Assembly (NCBI RefSeq): GCF_025264665.1
Contig: NZ_CP073697.1
Coordinates: 558,001 to 622,000 of the forward strand
Source of the DNA: Edaphobacter flagellatus
GTDB lineage: Bacteria; Acidobacteriota; Terriglobia; Terriglobales; Acidobacteriaceae
DNA length: 64,000 nucleotides
Reading direction: 5' to 3'
Shown: piece by piece, positions 54,648-63,904 of the stretch
How the letters are laid out: each line of letters begins with the position of its first letter
How positions within the stretch are numbered: the stretch's first letter is position 1
Made by a program: the position numbers and the translations under genes
Notes under the pieces: model-generated
Database searches by the model: none
What the model was told of the DNA's origin: nothing
Seen by the model: the letters and a program-made list of their open reading frames with translations, nothing else

Positions 54648-55328
54648 CTATACGCTCTCCGCGGCGGGCATCGCCTCAAGGAACCGCTTCACCATATCGC
54701 CGGGCGTCGAGCCCTCCCTGAGCAGAGCCCCGATCACGGCAACCGAGTCCGCTCCGGCCTCGATCACGCTCCGTGCATTCTCCGGAGTGATCCCGCCAAT
54801 CGCCACCAGAGGACGCTTCGTCAACGCCCGCGCACGCCGGACGCCCTCAAGTCCCACGACCGGCTCCGCATCCATCTTGGTCGACGTCGCAAAGACCGGG
54901 CCGATGGCGATATAGTCTGCGCGGGCAATATCCGCCGCAACCACCTGCTGATCGTTGTGCGTCGAGCACCCGACAATCGCCTCTGCGGAAAGCACGATGC
55001 GCGCATAACCGACTGCCGCGTCATGTTGCCCCACGTGCACGGCATCCCAGTCCGATAACATCGCCAGCACCGGATCGTCGTTCATAATCAGCGAGCAATC
55101 CACCCCACGAAAGACGTCCGCAATCATCCGTGCATTGCGTAGAATCTGCTCTTCGTTACCGCGCTTGTCGCGATACTGCAGCAGCGTTACGCCCGCATCG
55201 CGCAGCTCCGCGACAAAGGTTCCCATCTCGATGCCGCGCTCTTCCAGCATCTCCGCATCCACAATCGGATAGAGTCGCGGCAGCCTCAAGACACGCGATG
55301 ATAGTCGACCGCGAAGAGCTTGTCCCAC
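54648..55328 (-). CDS. thiE: Thiamine-phosphate synthase
   Basis: 226 residues from ATG 55328. ThiE joins HMP-pyrophosphate and THZ-phosphate to give thiamine phosphate. Motifs include LYPIVDAEMLEERG, LLQYRDKRGNEEQILRNA (pyrophosphate binding), LIMNDDPVLAM, AVHVGQHDAAVGYAR and AIGPVFATSTK, then LVAIGGITPENA. The gene overlaps the upstream hypothetical gene by 43 nt. A shorter form starting at TTG 55289 (RLPRLYPIVDA), overlapping the upstream TGA, is also possible. No other thiamine gene or TPP riboswitch is seen nearby. Confidence 0.93.
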   Translation of the reverse strand: MGQALRGRLSSRVLRLPRLYPIVDAEMLEERGIEMGTFVAELRDAGVTLLQYRDKRGNEEQILRNARMIADVFRGVDCSLIMNDDPVLAMLSDWDAVHVGQHDAAVGYARIVLSAEAIVGCSTHNDQQVVAADIARADYIAIGPVFATSTKMDAEPVVGLEGVRRARALTKRPLVAIGGITPENARSVIEAGADSVAVIGALLREGSTPGDMVKRFLEAMPAAESV

Positions 55329-55834
55329 GTTGTCCCCTTATTACTTGTCGAAAAGAGCGTCCATGTGTAGTGGTCCGCATCCACTCGATGCACCCTGGTC
55401 TGGAAGTGTAGCTCCACACCGTTATTCAGCGTCATACGAAAGTCAAAGAGCGGGTCGCCTGCTTCCTTCGTATCGACCGTTCCGCGTATCGACTCACCAT
55501 CGGGCGTCACGTACCAGAATGCAATCGCCTTCAGCGCCGGGTCATACGCAAACATCCCCTGATACATCGGCTTACCATCGAAGCTCGTCTCGATCGACAT
55601 CGTCCGTCCATCAAGCTGCGGCGTAAACCGCGTAAAAATCTTCGATGGATTCTGCGCACCCGGCTGCTTTGCCTCCGCAGCCCAGCTTCCCGCCATCCAC
55701 GCAATCGGCGCCAGAGGCGACACGGCTTCCGCGGCCTGCGGCACTTGCGGTGATGCAGGCGTCTGCGCCGTAAGCGTCAGTGTCGCAACACTCACAACCG
55801 TTACCCCGATCAGCCGCCTTATCACTTGCCGCAT
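55286..55834 (-). CDS. Exported lipocalin-like protein of unknown function
   Basis: 182 residues from ATG 55834 (MRQVIRRLIGVTVVSVATLT), which gives a signal peptide; the longer open frame has no signal. The mature chain starts with a Gln/Pro-rich linker, then IAWMAGSWAAEAKQP, a W..GxW motif of lipocalin-like or DUF1579/nitrobindin-like barrels. Later strands include PQLDGRTMSIETSFDGKP and YQGMFAYDPALKAIAFWYVT. No ligand can be named. It lies 10 nt after accC and overlaps thiE, so it is probably part of the pepP-accBC-thiE unit. Confidence 0.8.
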   Translation of the reverse strand: MRQVIRRLIGVTVVSVATLTLTAQTPASPQVPQAAEAVSPLAPIAWMAGSWAAEAKQPGAQNPSKIFTRFTPQLDGRTMSIETSFDGKPMYQGMFAYDPALKAIAFWYVTPDGESIRGTVDTKEAGDPLFDFRMTLNNGVELHFQTRVHRVDADHYTWTLFSTSNKGTTWDKLFAVDYHRVS

Positions 55835-55844
55835 GGTGAAGATG

Positions 55845-57200
55845 CTACGCGTCTTTCTGCCGCTCGAGGAACCGCTCCATAAATTTCGTGTCGAACTTGC
55901 CCGCACGAAACTCTTCATCGGCGAAGATCTTCTGATGCAGCGGAATCGTCGTATGAATTCCCTGCACCACGAACTGGCTCAGCGCACGCTGCATCCGGTT
56001 CATCGCTTCTTCGCGGTCCTTGCCGTGGCAGATCAGCTTCGCGATCATCGAGTCGTAATACGGCGGCACCACGCCCTCGGCATACTGGGCCGTATCCACG
56101 CGAACACCGTTGCCTCCCGGCACATTGAACGCCGTAATCTTGCCTGCACTCGGCGTGAACTTCTCCGGATGCTCGGCATTGATACGGCACTCGATCGCGT
56201 GGCCGCGAATCTCAACCGGCCCCGGCACAATCGAATTCAACTTCTCGCCTGCAGCGATGCGAAGCTGCGCCTTCACCAGATCAATGCCGGTGACCATCTC
56301 GGTCACGCAGTGCTCTACCTGAATGCGCGTGTTCATCTCGATGAAGTAGATCTTGCCGTCCTCGTCCATCAGGAACTCGATCGTCCCGGCGTTCCAGTAG
56401 CCGATGTTTTCGAGCGACTTCTTGATCGTCTTGCCCAGTTCCTCACGCAGCTTCGGCGTTATCTGCAGGCTTGGAGCTTCTTCAATCAGCTTCTGGTGGC
56501 GACGCTGGATGGAACACTCGCGCTCTCCCAGCGACATCACGTTACCGTGCTCGTCGGCCAGCACCTGAAACTCGATATGTCGCGGTCGCTCGATAAACTT
56601 CTCCATGTACAGATCGCCGTTGCCAAAAGCCGCAGCCGCCTCCGTCGAAGCCTGGTTGTAGAGCCCAGGAAGCTCCTCGGCATTCCGGCAGATACGCATA
56701 CCGCGGCCGCCGCCGCCAGCAACTGCCTTCAGAATGACTGGATAGCCAACGCTCTTGGCCCACTCGAGCGCCTCACCCTCACTGGCGATCACGCCATCCG
56801 AACCCGGCAGAATCGGCACCTTGGCCTTCTTCATCGTCTGCCGCGCCGTGGACTTCTCGCCCATCATGCGAGTCACCTCGGGCGGAGGCCCAATAAACTT
56901 GATGTTCGAAGCCCGGCACACCTCGGCAAAGTTTGCGTTCTCGCTCAACAGGCCGTAACCGGGATGGATCGCATCGACATCTGTAATCTCCGCGGCCGAG
57001 ATCACGGCAGGAACATTCAGATAGCTCTCCGACGAACGCGGAGGCCCGATGCAGATCGCTTCATCGGCAAACTTCACATGCAGCGAGTTTCTGTCGGCCT
57101 CGCTATATACAGCAACCGTGCGGATGCCCATCTCCTTGCATGCGCTGATCACGCGCAGTGCGATCTCCCCACGATTTGCAATCAATACCTTACGAAACAT
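55845..57200 (-). CDS. accC: Acetyl-CoA carboxylase, biotin carboxylase subunit
   Basis: 451 residues from ATG 57200 ([20 protein letters not shown]); the frame is open 54 nt further upstream without family similarity. It charges the biotin on AccB with bicarbonate and ATP, the first step of fatty-acid synthesis. ATP-grasp motifs include the glycine loop [32 protein letters not shown] and the metal/bicarbonate site [15 protein letters not shown]. Together with accB (56 nt upstream) it forms the usual accBC pair. The carboxyltransferase genes accA and accD are not in the window. Confidence 0.97.
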   Translation of the reverse strand: MFRKVLIANRGEIALRVISACKEMGIRTVAVYSEADRNSLHVKFADEAICIGPPRSSESYLNVPAVISAAEITDVDAIHPGYGLLSENANFAEVCRASNIKFIGPPPEVTRMMGEKSTARQTMKKAKVPILPGSDGVIASEGEALEWAKSVGYPVILKAVAGGGGRGMRICRNAEELPGLYNQASTEAAAAFGNGDLYMEKFIERPRHIEFQVLADEHGNVMSLGERECSIQRRHQKLIEEAPSLQITPKLREELGKTIKKSLENIGYWNAGTIEFLMDEDGKIYFIEMNTRIQVEHCVTEMVTGIDLVKAQLRIAAGEKLNSIVPGPVEIRGHAIECRINAEHPEKFTPSAGKITAFNVPGGNGVRVDTAQYAEGVVPPYYDSMIAKLICHGKDREEAMNRMQRALSQFVVQGIHTTIPLHQKIFADEEFRAGKFDTKFMERFLERQKDA

Positions 57201-57256
57201 AGATGCAGGCGCCTTCCGAATCTCTTCGCTGACGAATCGTTTTCTGAGTAACACGT

Positions 57257-57754
57257 TTACCGCGGCCGAATTGCAAACAACGGCTGGCCATACTCCACCG
57301 GCTGGCCCGTGACGCCAATACGCTTCACGACCTCACCGGCAACGTCGGACTCAATCTCGTTCATCAGCTTCATCGCTTCGACGATGCAAAGCACCTGGCC
57401 TACCTCGACCTGGTCACCTACCTGCACGAATGCAGGAGCGCCCGGTGCCGGGGACTCGTAGAACGTACCGACGATCGGCGACTTCACCTCATGCAGCTTC
57501 TCCTCCGCAGCAGCCGGAGCCGCCGCCTGTGCAGCATGCGCTGCAACCGCTGGGACAACAGCGGCTGCAGGAGCCGAAGCCATCAGCTGCCGCAGTTGCC
57601 CCAGGTCGAGTCCGCCCGCTGCGGCAGCAGGTTCACCCGCAAACTTGATCCTGACCTTCAGGTCAGCCTGTTCCATGTCGAACTCGGCGATCTCATTCGC
57701 CTTCAGGAATTCGACCAGTTCGCGCAGCTCTTGCATCTTTGTTCCGTCCATCAT
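57257..57754 (-). CDS. accB: Acetyl-CoA carboxylase, biotin carboxyl carrier protein
   Basis: 165 residues. The N-terminus ([20 protein letters not shown]) is typical of BCCP; an Ala/Pro-rich linker (residues about 45-85) follows. The C-terminal biotinyl domain carries [10 protein letters not shown] with the biotinylated Lys129, and the BCCP thumb is visible before it ([19 protein letters not shown]). It starts with two adjacent ATGs; AGGAG lies just upstream and favours the second (57751). Upstream, 30 nt away, is a Pro-peptidase gene. The usual efp gene is not between them. Confidence 0.97.
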   Translation of the reverse strand: MMDGTKMQELRELVEFLKANEIAEFDMEQADLKVRIKFAGEPAAAAGGLDLGQLRQLMASAPAAAVVPAVAAHAAQAAAPAAAEEKLHEVKSPIVGTFYESPAPGAPAFVQVGDQVEVGQVLCIVEAMKLMNEIESDVAGEVVKRIGVTGQPVEYGQPLFAIRPR

Positions 57755-57784
57755 CTCTCCTGTGCCTCTTGCGGCACTCTATCC

Positions 57785-58888
57785 CTACAACTCGATCCAG
57801 GCCTTCACGCTCGGCGTCAGCACCTCGCCGCCCGCCGGCGTCACCAGAACCATATCCTCGATCCGCAAACCGAACCGGCCCGGTATATATACCCCCGGCT
57901 CGATCGTGATCACCATCCCCGCCTTCAATGGCTGAGTCTGCTTCGCAGCCAGCCGCGGGCCTTCATGAATCTCCAATCCAACTCCGTGCCCCGTCGAGTG
58001 GGTAAAAAACGTATCCAACCCCGCCCGTCGCAGCACACTTCGCGCTGCCTCATCGACTTCGCCTGCAGTCACTCCCGGCGCAACCGCGGCTACTGCCGCC
58101 ACCTGCGCTTCCAGAACCGCATGATACACGTCCTGCTCTCCGTTCACCGCGCGTCCGAGATGTACTGTGCGGGTCATGTCGCTCATGTAGCCGTCCAGCA
58201 CCACGCCGAAGTCCATCGTAACGAAACCGCGCTTTGGCAATTTCGCCAGGCTGGCCCGGCCATGGGGTAAAGCGCTACGTTCACCACTGGCCACAATCGT
58301 CTCAAACGACATGGCTTCTGCTCCAGCCAGACGAGCGCGATACTCCAGCTCGGCAGCAACCTCCATCTCCTTCAACCCCGGACGCAGGTACTCCAGCATC
58401 CCGTCGAAGAGCTGGCCGCCAAGCGAAGCTGTCTTCCTGATCTTGCTGATTTCGTCGACGTCCTTCACCTCGCGCAGACGCGCAACCACCGGCTCCGACG
58501 CCACAAACATCCCCCGGCGCACCTTCGTCGGAACCGCCTTGTGCATGCTTTCAAGTGCGGCAACCGTCGTATGCAACGCATCGAAGCCGCACCGTTTCAC
58601 CGACTTCTCCACCAGCCACTCGCAGGCTGCGGCGACGACAGGCTTATTCGCAATCACCACGCGGGTGCCTACGGCCTCGGCCTTTGCCTGGGCTGTGTAA
58701 CGGCCATCGGTAAACAGGACTGCGGTGCCTCCCGCCATGGCCAGGGCGGCATTCGACCCTGTAAAACCGCAGAGATAACGCACATCCGGCAGATGAGTGA
58801 TCAATATCCCATCCAGTCCGGCGGCCTTAGTCGCCGCAGCCGTCCTTCTCTTCCGTGCTCCGAAGTTCATCCCTTTGATTCTACTCAA
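57785..58888 (-). CDS. pepP: Xaa-Pro aminopeptidase, M24B family
   Basis: 367 residues; the start could be 58870 (MNFGARKRRTAAATKAAGLD). The N-terminal creatinase-like domain shows HLPDVRYLCGFTGSNAALAM. The pita-bread catalytic domain carries metal ligands in VTMDFGVVLDGYMSDMTR (two Asp), THSTGHGVGLEIHEGPR (His) and VITIEPGVYIPGRFGLRIED (two Glu). It should remove N-terminal residues ahead of proline, using two metal ions. It is the first gene of the pepP-accB-accC-hypothetical-thiE run on this strand. The gap upstream (54 nt) faces a divergent metallophosphoesterase gene. Confidence 0.92.
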   Translation of the reverse strand: MSRIKGMNFGARKRRTAAATKAAGLDGILITHLPDVRYLCGFTGSNAALAMAGGTAVLFTDGRYTAQAKAEAVGTRVVIANKPVVAAACEWLVEKSVKRCGFDALHTTVAALESMHKAVPTKVRRGMFVASEPVVARLREVKDVDEISKIRKTASLGGQLFDGMLEYLRPGLKEMEVAAELEYRARLAGAEAMSFETIVASGERSALPHGRASLAKLPKRGFVTMDFGVVLDGYMSDMTRTVHLGRAVNGEQDVYHAVLEAQVAAVAAVAPGVTAGEVDEAARSVLRRAGLDTFFTHSTGHGVGLEIHEGPRLAAKQTQPLKAGMVITIEPGVYIPGRFGLRIEDMVLVTPAGGEVLTPSVKAWIEL

Positions 58889-58942
58889 TCAAGCGGCTTC
58901 GCGTAGAGGGCAGGATCAACCCAGGAACCGTTATCATGAACT

Positions 58943-59821
58943 ATGTCTCTTCCCCAGAGCGGCTCCTCGTCGCCCAGGCTAACTCGACGCTCGTTTATCG
59001 TTGGTTCCGGCGTCACGGCGGCTGGCCTTGCACTCTACTCCGGCGTGATTGCCCGCCACGCTATCCAGCAGGTCGACACCACGATCCACATCGCCAACCT
59101 GCCGTCTGCCTTTCATGGTTTCCGCATCGTTCAGCTTTCCGACATCCATCTCGATGAGTTCACCGAGCCCCTCTTCCTCGAGCACGTCGTCCACCGCATC
59201 AATGCGCTCCAGCCCGATCTCGTCCTCGTGACCGGCGACTTCATCACCCGCGGATCGCTCACCTTTATCTCCGACACCCATGCGGCCCACCGCTGCGCCG
59301 AGATTCTCAGCACCCTCAAAGCCCCGCAGACATATACCATCCTCGGCAATCACGATGTCGCGGTCTCCTCCACCCTCGTCACCAGCGCACTCAATTCCTT
59401 CAAAATTCCCGTGCTGATCAACCGGGCGGTTCCCATCGAACGTGCTGGCTCGCGCATCTGGCTTTGCGGCACCGACGACGCCGGTGGCGGCCACCCCGAC
59501 CTGGACCTCACGCTACCCCAGCAGCCCGATGGTCCCGTCATCCTGATGGTTCACGAGCCGGACTACGCCGACACGGTAATCCAGCATCCTCGCGGCAAGC
59601 TCGTCGATCTCATGCTCTCCGGCCACTCACACGGCGGCCAGATCCGCATCCCCTTCTATGGCCCGCTTATTCTTCCCCCGCTGGGCCAGAAGTATGTTCA
59701 GGGACACTTCCGCTTCGGGGCCATGCAGCTCTACGTCAATCGCGGTATCGGTGCCGTCGGCCTGCCCTTCCGCTTCGACTGTCCGCCGGAGATCACGGTG
59801 CACACCCTGCAGCCGGCCTAA
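58943..59821 (+). CDS. Tat-exported metallophosphoesterase, YkuE-like
   Basis: 292 residues. The N-terminus has a twin-arginine signal (TRRSFIVGSGVTAAGLALYS). Metal-binding motifs appear in order: SDIHLDEF, LVTGDFITRG, ILGNHDVAVS, LSGHSHGGQIRIP, each contributing the Asp, Asn or His ligands of the calcineurin-like fold. The group contains cell-envelope phosphodiesterases such as lipid-A-pathway and UDP-diacylglucosamine enzymes. The substrate is not determined. The gene is divergent from pepP and convergent with tag, 8 nt away. Confidence 0.9.
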   Translation: MSLPQSGSSSPRLTRRSFIVGSGVTAAGLALYSGVIARHAIQQVDTTIHIANLPSAFHGFRIVQLSDIHLDEFTEPLFLEHVVHRINALQPDLVLVTGDFITRGSLTFISDTHAAHRCAEILSTLKAPQTYTILGNHDVAVSSTLVTSALNSFKIPVLINRAVPIERAGSRIWLCGTDDAGGGHPDLDLTLPQQPDGPVILMVHEPDYADTVIQHPRGKLVDLMLSGHSHGGQIRIPFYGPLILPPLGQKYVQGHFRFGAMQLYVNRGIGAVGLPFRFDCPPEITVHTLQPA

Positions 59822-59829
59822 CAAACGCT

Positions 59830-60387
59830 CTACCGTGCCTTCCTCTTGAAGCAATCGGGAGCATGATCGTCAACCACACCAGTCGCCTGTAGCCAGGCAT
59901 AGACGATCACCGGCCCAACGAACTTGAATCCGCGTTTCTTAAGCGCCTTCGACATCTCTTCGGAGAGAGGCGTTTTTGCCGGAACCTGTCCGGTCCTGTT
60001 GATAATCGGCTTACCGCCTGCCATCTTCCAGACAAACTGCGCCAGGTCTTCTCCCTCCTGCTGCATCTTCAGATAAGCTTTCGCGCCGCCGATGGCTGCT
60101 TCGATCTTCGCGCGCGATCGAATGATCTCCGGATTCTGGAGCAGGCGTTCCACGTCGCGCTCGGTCATCCGCGAAACCTTCACTGGGTCGAAGTTGTGAA
60201 ATACCTTGCGAAACGCATCGCGCTTGCGCAGGATCGTGATCCACGAGAGCCCGGCCTGGAATCCCTCAAGCATCAGCATCTCCCACAGAGCGCGGCTGTC
60301 ATGCTGCGGCACACCCCACTCCTCATCGTGGTAAGCGCGGTATAAAGGATCGCTTCCCGCCCAGCTGCAACGAACTTTTTCTTTCAT
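59830..60387 (-). CDS. tag: DNA-3-methyladenine glycosylase I
   Basis: 185 residues, the standard length of Tag. It removes 3-methyladenine from alkylated DNA. The N-terminal CSWAGSDPLYRAYHDEEWG carries Cys7 and His20 of the structural zinc site; the C-terminal DDHAPDCFKR supplies the other His and Cys ligands. The helix-hairpin-helix region and catalytic pocket are in LMLEGFQAGLSWITILRKRD. The neighbouring genes are unrelated to repair. Confidence 0.95.
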   Translation of the reverse strand: MKEKVRCSWAGSDPLYRAYHDEEWGVPQHDSRALWEMLMLEGFQAGLSWITILRKRDAFRKVFHNFDPVKVSRMTERDVERLLQNPEIIRSRAKIEAAIGGAKAYLKMQQEGEDLAQFVWKMAGGKPIINRTGQVPAKTPLSEEMSKALKKRGFKFVGPVIVYAWLQATGVVDDHAPDCFKRKAR

Positions 60388-60440
60388 GGTGTATTCGATT
60401 CTCGGTTAACGGCAAATGCTTCGAAAAAGAATCACGGCTG

Positions 60441-60463
60441 AAAAGCCTATGTTTCCGTAGGCC
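60441..60463 (-). terminator. Rho-independent terminator of the acyltransferase gene
   Basis: On the minus strand GCCTACG-GAAA-CATAGGC is followed by TTTTC, directly after the stop codon at 60466. The stem has one G-T pair. Confidence 0.7.
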
Positions 60464-60465
60464 CA

Positions 60466-61647
60466 TCAAGAAGAACTACGGTTATCTTTCAGTCTGCGGC
60501 CAAGCCGGGTAAACGGCTCTTCCACCGCAACGCAAAACAGGTAAGCCCCCACAAGAGCCGTCACGGAGTAAAGCGGCAACAGCATCGAAGCACTCAGTGC
60601 GAACCGTTTTTGCAGTGTGAAGGCCAGCGTTAGCAGTACGGGAATATGAATCAGATAGAGGCTGTACGAGATTCTTCCCAGAAAGACGGGCACGGCAGAA
60701 CGAAAGATCGTATTCACCCGTACAGAAAACAACACGGTGACGATCAGCCCCAGTGCCCCCAGCGCCGTGCCCCAATCGCTCACTCCGATCAGCAGCTTCG
60801 TATGCGGCCCCAATAAAGCATTCGCCGCCAGCGCCGTGAAGTTATAGACGACAAACGACACCAGCACCAGCGCCCAGCGCGTGCCTTTCCCCTGCCCCAG
60901 ATACCACTCTCCAATACTCGAAAGATTCCGCGCAACCAGAATCCCCAGAATGAAGAAGGCAATATAGTGCACCGTCATCGCAAGACTCATCGGAGCAATC
61001 GGAGTGATCCATGCCATGAAGAATCGCATAATCGTCATCGACACAAGCGTGCACCCCGCCGCCAACGCCAGAGCACCCCGATTCGAGAGCCTGCTGACGG
61101 CAACATACAGCAGCGGAAAAATGATCGAGATTCGCATCTCGTGCACCAGCGACCAGAAGACAGGATTCAGCTGGCCGAAATCGTAATCACCGAGAAACAG
61201 GATGTGCTGGACGACCAGCCTGCGGCTCACCGGCTCCGACCAGCAACAATCCCTCAGCGCGCTATGGTCGATATGCCCATGCCAGATGCTCGCTCCCATC
61301 ACCGTCAGCGCAAGAGCAACAAGATACGGACCATAGATTCTCGTGATCCGTCGCCCGATAAACACACCGTAGCTCTGTCCCCGGCCGTAAGACAGAGCCA
61401 GCACGATGCCGCTGAGCACAAAGAACAGGCGTACCGCCTCAGGCCCTGCGTAAAGCGGATACATCGCTTTCAACGCGGTACTGCGCCATCCCGTCGGCAG
61501 GCCAAACCCCAGCCAGCCTAAAAAGAAGTGATAGAACGCTACGGCAACTGCAGCCAACCCACGTATCGAGTCCAACTCGTGCAGCCTGCGGCCCGACTGT
61601 GCCGTCGAAACCACGGCCTGTTCAACCGCAACGCCTTCCCCTGTCAT
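60466..61647 (-). CDS. Membrane acyltransferase, acyltransferase-3 (OafA/NolL) family
   Basis: 393 residues from ATG 61647, which overlaps the stop of the upstream gene as ATGA and is therefore preferred to the ATGs at 61662 and 61731. About ten transmembrane helices are seen. The family signatures are RLHELDSIRGLAAVAVAFYH (helix 1 with the conserved His), FFVLSGIVLALSYGR and GRISYSLYLIHIPVLL. It should transfer an acyl group, often O-acetyl, to a sugar of a surface polysaccharide. The upstream gene encodes a glycosyltransferase-like membrane protein, so the two probably modify the same glycan. Confidence 0.92.
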   Translation of the reverse strand: MTGEGVAVEQAVVSTAQSGRRLHELDSIRGLAAVAVAFYHFFLGWLGFGLPTGWRSTALKAMYPLYAGPEAVRLFFVLSGIVLALSYGRGQSYGVFIGRRITRIYGPYLVALALTVMGASIWHGHIDHSALRDCCWSEPVSRRLVVQHILFLGDYDFGQLNPVFWSLVHEMRISIIFPLLYVAVSRLSNRGALALAAGCTLVSMTIMRFFMAWITPIAPMSLAMTVHYIAFFILGILVARNLSSIGEWYLGQGKGTRWALVLVSFVVYNFTALAANALLGPHTKLLIGVSDWGTALGALGLIVTVLFSVRVNTIFRSAVPVFLGRISYSLYLIHIPVLLTLAFTLQKRFALSASMLLPLYSVTALVGAYLFCVAVEEPFTRLGRRLKDNRSSS

Positions 61648-63458
61648 CGCTTCGGACTCCATATCGCATATCCATAGGTATCCGGGCTGGCCGGAACCCT
61701 GATCGTGTAGTGGCTCCTTACATACTCGCAAAGCGGCGTATAAGCATTCTCTGTATGCCGCACCTTCCAGCGAAAGGGATAAAAGAACAACACGCTGATG
61801 AACGTCTTCTGGGCCTCAAAGTCGAAGTAGCATCCCTGTTCCGCAGACAGAACCAGTTCACGGTCTCCATGCCGCTTCAACTCTTCAATCTTCTCCTCAA
61901 TCTGCTCCGGATCGAACGCATTCACCGTTCCATCAAAGTACCCTTCGTCGATATAAGCGCGGTTTTGGCTCTCGGCATACCCAAACGGAGCTTCCACAAT
62001 CCCCTCCGCATAAGGCACACGCCACGGCTGAGACTTCGTTGCGTCCTTCCGGCTCATCAGTTCCAGCTCTGCCCGCTTGGTATCGGCAACACCCCGCCCA
62101 TAGCGCCCCAGCATCTTGCGGTAATACGTATCCTCAAGCTGCGCACCCCGACGACCTCCATCTCGCACCATGAGGGCAAGCGTGCTTCTAAAGAGCTGCC
62201 CTGCATACCCCAGTAAAAATGTCGCAGAGCAGATGACCGCCACCACGATAAAGACGGAACACCACAATCGCCACCGCACCGGCGTAGATGCTGCCCAAAG
62301 CGAAGCAACAATCAGAAACACAGTGCCGTTGAAGATGATATGGCCCGGATCACAGTGCCCCAACGCCGACGGCAGAAACGTAAACGCCACCGCAAGCATG
62401 CAGCTCGTGTTCGTATACCTTCCCTCTCTCCACACAAACACCAGATAACTGCTGCACAGGAACACCGCAAAGAACAACATCAGAATGTGCAGCGCCGGAA
62501 CGATGGGGAAGTTGATGCCTCCATGACTGAATGTCCGCATCGTATAAAAGACCTGCATCCGCCCCGCCTGCCAGAAGACAGCGCATAGAACTGCCAGCGC
62601 CACACCATACGGCGTCACCCACGACCAGCTCCGCGTCCGCGCATAATACGCAATCAAAAACGCATAGATGCCAACGGCAAATCCCACCCCCAGCTCAGGA
62701 GAAAGTAGAAGCAGCGCGATCGTCGACGCACACACAGCAGCGGCGCCGGCAATCTCTCCCTGAGGACGCCGGATCAATCGGTACACCCACAACGCCAGCG
62801 CCGGGCCGGCAAAAAATCGTAGTCCCGCGTAATTGATCCCCGTCGTCACTTCCCCCATCAGCAGAAGCGGAAAGAGCAGCAGGAAGATCGCACTTCGATG
62901 CCGCCCGGGATAATCGATGCCATCGACGATCACCCGCAGCAGCCATACCCCCGCAAGAACATTCATCAGCCAGAACAGGTAGTACGCATTGACCACCGTC
63001 AGCCCCAGCAGCTTGGAGAGCAGCAGCGGCCCATAGAGAAAGGCCGCGCCATAAGCAAACTCGAAGTCCCGGTAAGGCCGCTGCCCTTGTGCCGCAAGCC
63101 CCAGCCTGTCGAGCAGGTAGACCGATTCGCCATACGAACCCGACCTTGCCGTCAGCACATACATCGCAACGCACAGTAGCGCTGCAACCAGCATCGAGCC
63201 CCAGAACACACCGCGCCCTACCCGGTCCGAAACCCCGACAACAGAAAATCGACACCGCGCAGCCCAGGCCAGCAGCCCGGTACAGAACGCGAAGATGACG
63301 AGAAGGAGAATTCCGACCCGGTTGTTGTAGCCGAAAATGTACGAATCCGAGATCTCATACCGGTTCGCGAACTGCGTCGGAGCATAGAAGATCATCGCCA
63401 GAGCGGCGCAGACGTAAAGCGGCAGGAGTTTCCTGGCGAGAACAGCGCTTCTTGTCAT
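61644..63458 (-). CDS. Polytopic membrane protein, putative GT-C glycosyltransferase
   Basis: 604 residues from ATG 63458 (MTRSAVLARKLLPLYVCAAL). Ten or more transmembrane helices occupy residues about 15-445, followed by a soluble domain of about 155 residues. The loop after helix 3 reads LDRLGLAAQGQRPYRDFEF followed by AYGAAFLYGPLLLSKLLG. This is the layout of GT-C type transferases using lipid-linked sugars, with an acidic residue in the first loop. No closer family can be named. The acyltransferase gene overlaps it by ATGA, so the pair is translationally coupled and probably works on one surface polysaccharide. Confidence 0.7.
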   Translation of the reverse strand: MTRSAVLARKLLPLYVCAALAMIFYAPTQFANRYEISDSYIFGYNNRVGILLLVIFAFCTGLLAWAARCRFSVVGVSDRVGRGVFWGSMLVAALLCVAMYVLTARSGSYGESVYLLDRLGLAAQGQRPYRDFEFAYGAAFLYGPLLLSKLLGLTVVNAYYLFWLMNVLAGVWLLRVIVDGIDYPGRHRSAIFLLLFPLLLMGEVTTGINYAGLRFFAGPALALWVYRLIRRPQGEIAGAAAVCASTIALLLLSPELGVGFAVGIYAFLIAYYARTRSWSWVTPYGVALAVLCAVFWQAGRMQVFYTMRTFSHGGINFPIVPALHILMLFFAVFLCSSYLVFVWREGRYTNTSCMLAVAFTFLPSALGHCDPGHIIFNGTVFLIVASLWAASTPVRWRLWCSVFIVVAVICSATFLLGYAGQLFRSTLALMVRDGGRRGAQLEDTYYRKMLGRYGRGVADTKRAELELMSRKDATKSQPWRVPYAEGIVEAPFGYAESQNRAYIDEGYFDGTVNAFDPEQIEEKIEELKRHGDRELVLSAEQGCYFDFEAQKTFISVLFFYPFRWKVRHTENAYTPLCEYVRSHYTIRVPASPDTYGYAIWSPKR

Positions 63459-63503
63459 GTATTTTGAACCCGGCCAACCCACCGGATTCTTATTTCTATC
63501 TTT

Positions 63504-63755
63504 CTAACGAGCGCGACCTGCAGGCTTTTTTTGCTTGGGAGCAACCGGCGCCTGCTGCGGCACGACTCCGCTCTTCTCATCCATCCAGGCATCCAGCAAC
63601 GACTTCTTGAAGCGCCAGCGATTCCCCAGCTTGAACGCCGGAATAAAGCCCTCCGACGCATACCGGTACAAGGTGTCACCGCTGATGCCGAGATACTCCG
63701 ACGCCTGCCGGATATCCATCACCTCGCGTGGTGCAGCCTGCGCTATCGGTGCCAT
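63504..63755 (-). CDS. Small excisionase/MerR-type helix-turn-helix protein
   Basis: 83 residues from ATG 63755 (MAPIAQAAPREVMDIRQASE). The core is a winged helix-turn-helix of the excisionase class: RQASEYLGISGDTLYRYASE then FIPAFKLGNRWRFKKSLLDAWM. The last 25 residues are basic (VAPKQKKPAGRAR) and probably touch DNA too. No integrase or other mobile-element gene is nearby, so it is more likely a chromosomal regulator than a recombination factor. A palindrome lies 122 nt upstream at 63877-63897. Confidence 0.88.
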   Translation of the reverse strand: MAPIAQAAPREVMDIRQASEYLGISGDTLYRYASEGFIPAFKLGNRWRFKKSLLDAWMDEKSGVVPQQAPVAPKQKKPAGRAR

Positions 63756-63876
63756 CGGAAGAGAACGCTCCAATCCCAGAAAGAAACGGGCGAAAACCAA
63801 GGGTGAGCCCCGGTAAGCCCGGCAACTCTCTTTGTACCCCCTTTTTCTCGCCCGTACAATGAAATTTTTAGGGTAT

Positions 63877-63897
63877 TTATCAGTAAATAACTGATAA
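63877..63897. promoter_or_regulatory. Perfect palindrome TTATCAGT-N5-ACTGATAA
   Basis: Two 8-bp arms with a 5-nt AAATA spacer lie upstream of the helix-turn-helix gene and 7 nt after the stop of the preceding gene. The A/T-rich stem and symmetric spacing look like an operator for a dimeric protein, though it could help terminate the preceding gene. Confidence 0.5.
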
Positions 63898-63904
63898 CCA
63901 AACA

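Noticed and set aside
55833..57251. 472-codon open frame on the plus strand across accC
   Set aside because: It mirrors the high-GC third-codon pattern of accC and shows no recognisable motif.
63504..63755. Excisionase of an integrated element
   Set aside because: There is no integrase, attachment-site pair, tRNA or phage gene nearby. A chromosomal regulator is more likely.
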